Source of the DNA: DASPGQ01 sp035457705
Lineage (GTDB): Bacteria; Acidobacteriota; Vicinamibacteria; Marinacidobacterales; SMYC01
Direction of reading: 5' to 3'
Assembly: GCA_035457705.1 (NCBI GenBank)
Contig: DATIBD010000111.1
Location: forward strand, 1-64,000
DNA length: 64,000 nt
Shown: piece by piece, positions 55,501-60,576 of the stretch
Position numbering within the stretch: position 1 is the first letter of the stretch
How the letters are laid out: each line of letters opens with the position of its first letter
Made by a program: the position numbers and the translations under genes
The notes under the pieces: model-generated
The model's input: the letters and a program-made list of their open reading frames with translations, nothing else
Told to the model about the DNA's origin: nothing
Databases searched by the model: none

Positions 55501-57455
55501 GCGGCCTTCGCCAGCTTCACGGCGCTTACGAACTCCTCGTGAAGCGCCAGATTGCGAACGTCACCCACAAAGATGCTTCCCCCGTTGGCGACGACGTCGA
55601 TCGCCCCCGCGAGAACCCGCATCAGGTAATCGCTGCTCGGAAAGTACTGGACGATGGAGTTGAGTACGACCGCATCGATCGCACCGGGCTCCACCCCCGA
55701 AAAATCCGTGGCGTTCCGGAGCAAAAGCCGAACCTGATCGAGCTCAGGACGTCGTCCTAGATGGGAACGAAGCCTCGCGATGGACCTTGCGGAGAAGTCG
55801 GTCCCGATGTACTCGGACATTTCCCCGGCGAGCCGCTGCAAGAGAAGTCCCGTTCCGCAACCGATCTCGAGGATCCTCCGGGCCCCGAGGGAGCGGATGC
55901 GCTCCACCGTCGCGTCGACCCATTGACGCATCTCGTCCGCGGGGATCGGCTCGTCCGTGAAGCTGCTGTTCCAGCCCACGGTATCGAACGCGGGATCGTC
56001 GCAAGGAGTTTTCCCCGCGTAGAGCTCTTCGTAGAGCGCGAGATTCCGTTCGAGATGCGCGGTCTCATCATGCCCGAACGAAGGCGCGCCGACGATGTAG
56101 GCCGTAAGGCGCGTCCCATTGGGGGTCGCGTCGACACGAACGGCGGCGTCGCGGACGGCTTCGTGCTCCCGCACCGCGGACTCGATCTCACCGAGCTCGA
56201 CACGGAAACCCGAGAGCTTGACCTGATCGTCGCCTCGGCCAAGGAACTCGATGTTCCCGTCCCCTCCGACACGCACCCTGTCCCCGGTGCGGTAGAGTCT
56301 TTCTCCGGGAGCTCGCGAGTACGGATTGGGTACGAACCGTTCCGCCGTGGCGCGCGGGTCGTTGCGATAGCCGCGTGCGAGCCCGGCGCCCGACAGGTGG
56401 AGCTCTCCCACCTCGCCGTCGCCAATGCTTTCGAGATCGGCGCCGAGCACGAAAGCCTCGACGCCCGAGATCGGCCGGCCGATCGGCACCACCGCCCCAG
56501 CGCTCCCATTGGACTCCCAGCGGGTCGCAACAATGGTCGCTTCGGTCGGGCCGTAGCTATTGACGAGCCGAGCCGCGACGCCCGCTCGGTGCCAGCGCTC
56601 GAGCCTTTCGCTGATCGCTTTCTCCCCGCCAATGACGACGAGGCGCACCCCCGCGAGATCGTGGAGCTCCTCGGCCGTGAGCTCTTGACAGATCGTGTGC
56701 CAGTAGGCCGTTGGCAGGTTCAAGACGGTGATGCGCCCGAGGGCGACCGCGTGCAGAAAACGGGAAACCGACTCCATCATCTCCTCGGTCCGGAGCACCA
56801 AAGTGGCGCCCCTCACCAGACATGGGTAGATCTCCTCGGCGCTCGTATCGAACGCGAGCGACGCGGTTTGAAGGCAACGGTCCGAAGGTTTGACGTCATA
56901 GGCCGCAGCCGCGTCCCAAGTATGGTTCGCGAGTGCGCCGTGCGGGACGACGACTCCTTTCGGAGGGCCCGTCGATCCCGAGGTGTAGATGACGTAGGCG
57001 GCATTTTGAGGCCGAAGGGCTCGCAGCCGCAGCCGGAGCTCCTCCCCCCGAGAATCCCGACACGGATCGAAGCGGTCGAGATACAGCTTGTGCTTGGCTT
57101 CGAAGCGGGGCGCGAGGCGTTCCTCGGTGAGAAGCACCTCGACGCCGGCGTCTTTCAACATGAAAGCCGAGCGTTCCGGCGCCTCGTCGGGATCCAGCGG
57201 AAGGTAACACCCACCGCTCTTGAGAACGCCGAGGAGGGCGACGATCGCATCTGGCGACCGACGGAGGGCGATGCCGACGGTCTGCTCGAGGTCGACACCG
57301 AGCTGGCTCAGAGTCGACGCCACATTCTCGGCGCGCTCGCGCAGCTGGCGGTAGGTGAGCTCGCGCTCCTCCTGGACGACCGCGAGCGCATCCGGCGTCC
57401 TCGCCGCTTGTGCTTCGAAGGCGTCGATGATCGAGCTCGCGATTGGGTCGCGCAC
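43581..57455 (-). CDS. Four-module nonribosomal peptide synthetase, A(N-MT)-T-C-A-T-C-A-T-C-A-T-E
   Basis: 4624 residues from GTG 57455; an in-frame stop lies upstream. Domains by motif: A1 (~1-920), with VIYTSGSTGPPKG and, inserted after DQVKLSGFRVELGEIE, an N-methyltransferase (ILEIGCGTGLLLQRL near 528); T1 (GGHS ~955); C1 (HHLVSDGW ~1150); A2 (~1470-1960); T2 (GGHS ~2020); C2 (HHIVSDAS ~2220); A3 (~2540-3020); T3 (GGHS ~3080); C3 (SHIISDGW ~3280); A4 (~3590-4080); T4 (GGDS ~4140); and an epimerase with HHLVVDRVSW, EGHGRE, VGWFTS and FNYHGQ (~4190-4624). The GGDS carrier before the epimerase is typical. The enzyme should make a tetrapeptide with an N-methylated first residue and a D last residue. 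There is no starter C, thioesterase or reductase, so release or onward transfer must use another protein. Confidence 0.95.
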   Translation of the reverse strand: MRDPIASSIIDAFEAQAARTPDALAVVQEERELTYRQLRERAENVASTLSQLGVDLEQTVGIALRRSPDAIVALLGVLKSGGCYLPLDPDEAPERSAFMLKDAGVEVLLTEERLAPRFEAKHKLYLDRFDPCRDSRGEELRLRLRALRPQNAAYVIYTSGSTGPPKGVVVPHGALANHTWDAAAAYDVKPSDRCLQTASLAFDTSAEEIYPCLVRGATLVLRTEEMMESVSRFLHAVALGRITVLNLPTAYWHTICQELTAEELHDLAGVRLVVIGGEKAISERLERWHRAGVAARLVNSYGPTEATIVATRWESNGSAGAVVPIGRPISGVEAFVLGADLESIGDGEVGELHLSGAGLARGYRNDPRATAERFVPNPYSRAPGERLYRTGDRVRVGGDGNIEFLGRGDDQVKLSGFRVELGEIESAVREHEAVRDAAVRVDATPNGTRLTAYIVGAPSFGHDETAHLERNLALYEELYAGKTPCDDPAFDTVGWNSSFTDEPIPADEMRQWVDATVERIRSLGARRILEIGCGTGLLLQRLAGEMSEYIGTDFSARSIARLRSHLGRRPELDQVRLLLRNATDFSGVEPGAIDAVVLNSIVQYFPSSDYLMRVLAGAIDVVANGGSIFVGDVRNLALHEEFVSAVKLAKAAPTLPLTSLRRRIRRRLDFEPELLVDPAFFSELPHFFSRVTNIRILVKSGRARNELTQFRYDVVLELDGDDRGREIPWVTWREGMDCDEFGRLLNGCSGSLGVASIPNARLARETRLVELLGCLDESATLSELRNGMESTSLEGLEPGDLEVLAASHGYAVELSWAGGGRLGRFDAFFFRNEEAGHVRRSRPGFPPQASPSRRTNDPLREARSRDLVRELRTMLERRLPRYMIPSSFFVLDALPRGTSGKIDRSRLPAPDVERPELQQPYVPPGTPVEETLCELLAELLGIQSVGALDDFFELGGHSLAAVQLLARVRRRFGREPSLSELFDEPTARGLARRISEADGRQPTEIEHIGALERTVTVPVSFAQERLLFLDGLEGPSSAYNISDAFRIEGDLDVDALERSFRALFERHEALRTTFERSKDETLQRVLRKDQLEVLMRRVDLTHLPGEERWEQARSVIESEASRPFDLEGRPPTHLVLLRVATGEHVLVFTTHHLVSDGWSHGVLYRELSRLYESFVGAGPPLGPINGVQYPDYALWQRDQVEKGRLQEQLEYWVAKLDGLESLDLPTDRPRPKTRSGRGTIVRDRLPSKLGEELAKLSRRRGVSLYMTVLAAFVALLQRYANQEDVAVGAPVANRGREEIEESVGLFVNTIVLRTRVRSKATFTELLAAVRDVSLGGFAHQELPFEKLVEAMRPERASARHPLFQVMFDFQDAEPQVPRLHELLVTPIESHTQGAMFDLTLTVWLDKASLSLALEVDTDLYEPDTAKRMLGHMRRLLEAIVEAPERRLSELSLLTPSERRTLLVQWSTGGVVFSEEPVDRLIAARARIAPETIAVAEASTGKALSFRELDERSNQVAHLLRRRGAGRETLVALSMDRSVETIVSLVGILKAGAAYLALDPSYPFERLGRMLEGSAAGWLLADARSAERFQKSALDVLQVDRDWEWLRHQPKNELPAVTTPHNAAYLIYTSGSSGTPKGALIEHRSLTNHTLSAMKAFGVTLDDRLLQFAPLSFDTCGEEIYPSLVAGATLILCDESMLDPSHFLARLEEERITLATLPTSFFQEVSVHVAKGASVPATLRLLSVGGEKVTRNALARWLAGAPHCRVFNTYGQTEGSMVSHRWEALADTPSDRDPPIGRPIEGVESYVFDQHQEPVPVGVPGDLYIGGVGLARGYLGMPERTAEAFVPHPFARRGTGERLYRTGDRVRLLPDGNLDFLGRGDEQVKIRGYRIEPGEIEAALEREEGVRDAVVVACGEGASRRLVAYVLVEPARAAPTRAIRRRLGLALPPYMVPSALVPLSSWPLTPSGKVDRRALPPPPTTGYSPEGGGFATQSEATVASIWCDVLQIDRIGPHDNFFEHGGHSLLAARVTSRLQDAFGVSLALRELFDHPTVSTLAEALEDSVRARAGVPTLPPLVSATRGDDLALSFAQERLWFLDRLQPASAAYNIAEAFRLTGPLDVQALGEAFVEIERRHDVLRSRFVEKMGRPRMTLGPPEKAPLPIIDLTSLPAEARRAEANDLAEAEAERTFDLARESLLRRTLVKIDEEDHVLLLIVHHIVSDASSQQILHRELGSVYRVLRGGRRSRPAALPIQYADYAAWQKERFEEGAFTAQMEYWRKRLSGLTALEMPMARPRPAISSYRGAEVSIAIPEELVVRLRRLSVAQGCSLFMTILAGFFLVLHRYSGQDDIAVGTAVAYRPRPELEELVGLFANTVVLRESLASDPSFADFLSQVRNTVLEAFAHQDAPFEKLVAQARPERDGSRNPLFQVTFNLTTGSANLELEGVVVEPLGDVVTMSPFDLTLHCLESANGILAELTYAVDLFDEELAIRILRSLERALAEAAAEPRRRLSEIDTLEPTERQRLLVEWQGRKIAHPTETPLHRYVEACARSRPQSIAVAFEDLELSYLSLDRLANAIAHRLRRAGVVEDAAVGICLPRGIPLVVAQLAVLKSGGAYLPLEPEYPDERLLYMLADSRVRVVITNKVLQNRFSSFDGFVLLADDGLSEATDEGPVIDMSPESLAYILYTSGSTGAPKGVGVSHRALVHHMLWMQSVLPLDEDDRVIQKTPFGFDASVWEFWAPLLTGGRVILARPDGHRDPSYLVELIRAHGVTVLQVVPLLLRALLDGSDLGSCHTLRRLCCGGALLSRDLAERFFALGLDAELVNLYGPTEATIHASAAVYRGIRNGMAIDIGRPIDNAEIYLLDASLSPVPMGGIGEIAIGGPGLARGYVNAPRLTAERFVPNPFSPFPGSRLYRSGDLASHGVDGRLQFIGRRDEQVKIRGVRIEPAEIEAALRSLAWVRDAAVVSRELSADDRSLVAHVVLGEGQSVTARRLREELARRLPSVMVPSSFHFVAELPLLPNGKVDRAALARADPGTSLHRRDRVGPEGGLQKTLASIWEDLLGIDGVGVQDDFFELGGHSLLAARVVARVADTTGLDLPLRALFDHPTIETLSRAIHEAGMTIAIGKTVPLERVSREDVLPLSSGQRGLWYLHQLDSGDTSYSMVDAYGFEGSLATDALWWAFDALVERHEALRTVFPSSDGRPRQQVLPPYQVPRTVVDLQALHPDRRKEEMLGRCTVEAHRPFDLEHGPLFRVLLVRLTATEHVLFWSLSHIISDGWSDHVLWRDLAKLYEGYLRGDRGRLPGLSIQAVDFAVWEKRRMRSDELAADMAYWRKKLEGLEPLELPRREPIGSTARARGEVLPVEIHETCLRAIRQLGLRSGVTPYVTFLAAFLAVLHRYSGREDVAVGSPVANRSRSELEDVVGFFVNSIVLRGDLSGDPTFEELLTRIREVALEAFTHQALPFTQLVEEVSPERTPSRHPLFQVSFAWHNQPRAHHKLAGLTVARIELPTRNTPFELELDLYEDGDRVRGELVFDSALFERETIESFVADYQRFLDRVATDPRRRLSELTRLPSALRDRVLMEWGRGPESLDDSAGLYELFESQATRDPNAVAVVSDGVETSYGELASRSRELARELAGMGVGPERVVAVAMERSLESLVALLAVLAAGGVYLPLDSSASLDRLRSMARRACASVLLTCGEDRVRARSLGGRRHVATRGKPRPENLAYVLYTSGSSGRPKGVMVEHRALGNHTASAAREYAIRSSDRVLQFASLSFDTSLEEILPALTRGASLVLRSVDMLDSVPRFLRGVEALGVTVLDLPTAFWHLLASEMKASSLAVPASVRLIIIGGERAFAERLKDWNEVVRGKARLVNSYGPTEATIVTTRCDLGSDRDLASNRIPIGRPIEGASVYILNDRSELVPPGVSGEIYIGGLGVARGYLGEPAETAARFVPDPFSSAPGARMYRTGDRARFLADGQIEFLGRFDRQAKVRGFRVEPEEIEFWLRRQPGVSDAFVAVQRTEGSESTQIVAFLETGARKRTSEEESAVRSDMRYRLPSYMWPTRYVWLDGFPRSPGGKIDPTALAAASGGGIAEDDGRATPTTDVQSELCRIWQAVLRIDRVGIHDNFFALGGDSIVSLQIVAKASQSGLFLTPRMLLEHQTVSELADAVRITPSAEEPRPIPVLDIVPLPPIQKWFFECRFPEPSYFNQFAVLEPSRRLDRKRLEAALSDVVSHHETLRLRYRRKAGVWIQAYGSSQESYRFTVVEPSQFVDGELEKTVARLGASSQAELDLERGPLIQAVLFDPGPGRAGRFLIIIHHLVVDRVSWPILLEDIETAYRQREAGENVRLPRKTSSFPVWAEAIARYAGSRELGAEIPYWTRVVSGVVEVPRDGEGDNTYASAESVVRVLDAETTMRLVVSDHAVGSVRIYELLLASLARALFQWTGRESLVVDLEGHGREDLFDDVDVSRTVGWFTSVFPFALESRDAADVAAVRERLRELPRRGVGFGILRYMRNEEDARGLRGARERELCFNYHGQLDAGSSTSGLFAQVDEDVGTPHAVSGERRYLIEVDAGVSDGKLWMHWVFSRNVHRRTTIDRLATSFVACLRRLSELGPS

Positions 57456-57483
57456 TGGAATGTCAGGGCAATCGGCCCCTTCT

Positions 57484-57618
57484 TCACGGCGGCCGAGCGA
57501 TTCCTTCTACCGGAATCCCTGGGGCGAAGCAAGCGGCAATGCGTGCAAGAACGTAAGCTGGATCCAGCGGCGCCACGTCGAAGAGCATTCCGCGAAGAAG
57601 GCGTTCGGCCTGAAAAGG
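57484..57618 (-). pseudogene. Possible remnant of an ADOP permease C-terminus
   Basis: In the 202 bases between the exporter and the synthetase, one minus-strand frame reads AERLLRGMLFDVAPLDPAYV and then LARIAACFAPG, ending at a TGA at 57486-57484. The pattern R-L-L-x-x-M-L-F-x-V-x-P-x-D-P followed by a hydrophobic stretch is what ADOP permeases show near their end, for example SRFLESQLYGISATD in the permease at 33470-35884. Only about 45 codons survive and the usual RxxDPxxALR ending is lost. This may be a degraded relic, or chance similarity in a GC-rich spacer. Confidence 0.35.
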
Positions 57619-57657
57619 CCTCGGATGCCGAGCGCGTCGACCCGCTGCCACCGAATA

Positions 57658-58995
57658 TTACTTCTTGGGAAGCTCGGTGAGGGCGGTCGCCGTCTGGATG
57701 GCGGTGGCGACCTCGGGAACGATGCCCTTTTCCACGTAGATCGGGAGCACCTGCTCCCGAAGCGAGGGAATCTTTCGGAAGAAGGCCGCGGCCGACCCGA
57801 GGCATCCGATACCACCCAGGAGCACCGTGGTCGGCGCTCCGATCCCATTTGCCAGAGCGCCGGCGAGGAGGCTACCGACGGGAGTGACTCCGAGAAAGGC
57901 GACTGCATACAAACTCATGACGCGCCCGCGCTTGTCATCCTCGACGATCGTCTGCAGCACCGTGTTGGAGGAGGCGGTCAGGACGAGAATCCCGAATCCC
58001 GCGAGCGCCATTAGCGGCAATGAGAGCCAGATCGCCCGCGATTGCGAGAAGGCGGCAAGAGATACACCGGACAGGGCGCCCATCGCCGCGATGAGTCGAC
58101 CGAGACCTCGGACCGTTTTCCGAGATGCGAGATAGAAGGCGCCCAGAAGCGCCCCGACACCGGAAGCCGCCATCAGGAATCCGAGGGTGGACGGACCTCC
58201 GGCAAGCACGTCCCGGGCGAAGACCGGCATCAGTACCGCGTGAGGCATGGCCAGGAGACTCACCACGGCGATGAGGATCAGGATCGAGCGGATGGGGGCG
58301 AATCCAAACGCATAGGAGATTCCTTCCTGAACGCCGCGGAGCACGGCCGCAGTCGTCGCTCTTCCCACCGGAGGCTGAACGCGGATGGCGAGCAGCGAAG
58401 CGACGACGGCAAGGTAGCTGAATCCGTCGATGAGAAAGCAGTAGCCCTCGCCCACCGAAGCGATGAGGATGCCTCCGATTGCCGGTCCCACCAGGCGGGC
58501 GGCATTGAACATCGAGGAGTTCAAGGCGATCGCGTTGGGAAGGTCTTCGTTTCCTTCGACGAGGTCGATGACGTAGCTCTGCCTCGCCGGTACGTCGAGA
58601 GCATTCAGCAATCCCTGAAAAACGCTCAAGATTACGACGTGGGTGACGGTGATCACCTGGGTGAGCGCGAGAACGGCGAGAGTGAACGACTGCAGCATGG
58701 AAAGGACCTGGGTGGCGATCAGAATGCGGCGGCGGTCCCAGCGATCGACGAGGGCACCACCGAGGGGCGCCAGGAAGAACATCGGAATCTGGCCGGCGAA
58801 GCCCAGAACGCCGAGAAGGAGTGCCGAGTCCGTCAGACGATAGACCAGCCAGCTCGTGGCGGCTCGGCTCAGCCACGTGCCGACGAGGGAAATCCCCTGT
58901 CCGACGAAGAACAGGCGGTAGTTCCGGTGCCTTAGGGCGCGAAGAAGCGGCGAGCTCAAGCCAGGCCTTGCCGCCGGCAGGCGTGCATCGTCCAT
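57658..58995 (-). CDS. MFS exporter, EntS-like (probable peptide exporter)
   Basis: About 445 residues with roughly twelve hydrophobic segments. YRLFFVGQGISLVGTWLSR and PLGGALVDRWDRRRILI are the first-loop hallmarks of the MFS_3 group that includes the enterobactin exporter EntS. LDVPARQSYVIDLV is also typical. It sits 202 bases upstream of the synthetase on the same strand, the usual place for an exporter of the peptide. ATG 58995 is chosen over TTG 59001. The C-terminal ~35 residues (VEKGIVPEVATAIQTATALT) are an extra tail. Substrate is inferred from context only. Confidence 0.9.
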   Translation of the reverse strand: MDDARLPAARPGLSSPLLRALRHRNYRLFFVGQGISLVGTWLSRAATSWLVYRLTDSALLLGVLGFAGQIPMFFLAPLGGALVDRWDRRRILIATQVLSMLQSFTLAVLALTQVITVTHVVILSVFQGLLNALDVPARQSYVIDLVEGNEDLPNAIALNSSMFNAARLVGPAIGGILIASVGEGYCFLIDGFSYLAVVASLLAIRVQPPVGRATTAAVLRGVQEGISYAFGFAPIRSILILIAVVSLLAMPHAVLMPVFARDVLAGGPSTLGFLMAASGVGALLGAFYLASRKTVRGLGRLIAAMGALSGVSLAAFSQSRAIWLSLPLMALAGFGILVLTASSNTVLQTIVEDDKRGRVMSLYAVAFLGVTPVGSLLAGALANGIGAPTTVLLGGIGCLGSAAAFFRKIPSLREQVLPIYVEKGIVPEVATAIQTATALTELPKK

Positions 58996-59211
58996 CGACA
59001 AAGCCTAACCGCTCCCCGGCGTGCTTCTCCACTGTACTCAATGCCGTGGCGGGACCCGCGATCGACCGGCCGCCACGGCTCGGCCTTCGCGGCGCTTCGC
59101 GCCGATCTCGCGGCAGACGTTTTGGCCACCGCTCGGCAGGCTGGGTCGTACTTTTTCATCAGCCTGCTGAGCGACTCCTGACGACTCCGGACAGACGTTA
59201 GAATCGCCGGG

Positions 59212-60477
59212 ATGCGTACTTCTGCTCCGCTGATTACAATGCTTGCTTCAGCAATCGCTCCCTCTCTTATGACGACTGCGTTTTCCCGACAAAACCCCAG
59301 AAACCACAACGACGATCTGGCGCTCGTGGGAGGAACGATCTACGTCAGTCCCGCCGAAGAGCCCATCTCCGACGGTACCGTGCTCATCCAAAGCGGCAAG
59401 GTCGTCGAAGTAGGTCGTCGCGCCTCCGTGCAGCTCCCACCGACGACTCCGACGCTCGACTGTTCTGGCCTCGTCGTTACCGCAGGGTTCTGGAACAGCC
59501 ACGTGCACCTGTTCGAAAGAAAGTGGGCGGCTGCCGCGACCATGCCCGCGGCGGAGCTCGAACGACAGCTTTCGGACACGTTCGTGCGCTACGGGTTCAC
59601 CAGCGTCTTCGACATCGGATCCATGTGGGAGAACACGCGGCGACTCCGCGATCGCATCGAGTCGGGAGAAGTAGCGGGACCGCGAATTCGCTCGACCGGC
59701 GAGGCCTTGGTGGCGCCCGGCGCCATCCCAGCAGAGAGAATCCTCAGCATCCTGGGCTTCATGGCGTTTCCCGCTCCGGAGATCGTCGACGCCGCCCAGG
59801 CCGCGACGGCGGCGAGAAGACTTCTCGACGAGGGCGTCGATGCGATCAAAGTTCATCTCCAGACTCCTCCACCTCCCAATGCGCCATTTCCCGAGAGCGC
59901 CATCGAGGCCGCGGTTCGCGAAGCGCATCGTGCGGGCAAGCCCGTCTTCGTTCATCCAAACACCGGCGCGGATATTCTCGCCTCCGTTCGAGCCGGCGCC
60001 GACGTCGTCGCTCACACCACACCCCGTTCCGGTCCGTGGGAGGAGACGACGGTCGAGGCGATGAAAGCGCGCCTGGTGGCGCTCACGCCGACTCTTACCC
60101 TTTGGAAGTCCGCAATGCGCCACGACCGCATCTCGGTTCAGGAACAGCTCGTCGAAACGGCCCTCGGCCAGGTGCGCGCATGGCTCGCCAAGGGAGGGAC
60201 GGTTCTGTTCGGAACCGATCTGGGCGCCGTGGATCCCGATCCCGTCGAGGAATACGTCTTGATGGCTGAAGCGGGAATGAGCTTTCGCCAGATTCTTGCT
60301 TCTCAGACGACGACACCAGCGGAGCGATTCGGCGCCGGGCAAGGGGGGCGCATCGCCCGAGGCCAGGACGCGGATCTCGTCGTCCTCGAGGGCGATCCTT
60401 CCGAGGACATTCGAACGCTCGCGGCCGTCCGATACACGATCCGGGCCGGAAGGCTCATCTACCGCGTGAACGAGTGA
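59212..60477 (+). CDS. Secreted amidohydrolase-family protein
   Basis: 421 residues with a hydrophobic signal peptide at the start. Metal-ligand motifs: FWNSHVHLF (H-x-H), the candidate carboxylated lysine in DAIKVHL, histidines in VFVHPN and VVAHTTP, and the late aspartate in LFGTDLGAV. The final GQDADLVVLEGDPSEDI is the composite-domain ending of imidazolonepropionase/prolidase-like members. It probably hydrolyses an amide or cyclic ureide in the periplasm; the substrate is unknown. It diverges from the exporter gene, and its 3' end meets a strong terminator at 60520-60548. There is no clear link to the peptide pathway. Confidence 0.88.
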   Translation: MRTSAPLITMLASAIAPSLMTTAFSRQNPRNHNDDLALVGGTIYVSPAEEPISDGTVLIQSGKVVEVGRRASVQLPPTTPTLDCSGLVVTAGFWNSHVHLFERKWAAAATMPAAELERQLSDTFVRYGFTSVFDIGSMWENTRRLRDRIESGEVAGPRIRSTGEALVAPGAIPAERILSILGFMAFPAPEIVDAAQAATAARRLLDEGVDAIKVHLQTPPPPNAPFPESAIEAAVREAHRAGKPVFVHPNTGADILASVRAGADVVAHTTPRSGPWEETTVEAMKARLVALTPTLTLWKSAMRHDRISVQEQLVETALGQVRAWLAKGGTVLFGTDLGAVDPDPVEEYVLMAEAGMSFRQILASQTTTPAERFGAGQGGRIARGQDADLVVLEGDPSEDIRTLAAVRYTIRAGRLIYRVNE

Positions 60478-60519
60478 GGTTCCGGCTCGCGTCGACGACG
60501 ATACCCGAAAAGACAACAA

Positions 60520-60548
60520 AAAACCCCCGGGGTTGCCCCGGGGGTTTT
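60520..60548. terminator. Bidirectional intrinsic terminator
   Basis: CCCCCGGGG-TTG-CCCCGGGGG forms a perfect nine-base stem (60524-60532 with 60536-60544). It is preceded by a run of A and followed by TTTT, so it works on both strands. It separates the convergent amidohydrolase and TonB-dependent receptor genes. Confidence 0.9.
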
Positions 60549-60576
60549 CATGTTCTTTCGAGAGTCCGCTCTGGTT

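Noticed and set aside
50769..57680. Plus-strand frames of 513 and 639 codons opposite the synthetase
   Set aside because: They mirror the conserved A and C motifs of the minus strand and contain no domain of their own.
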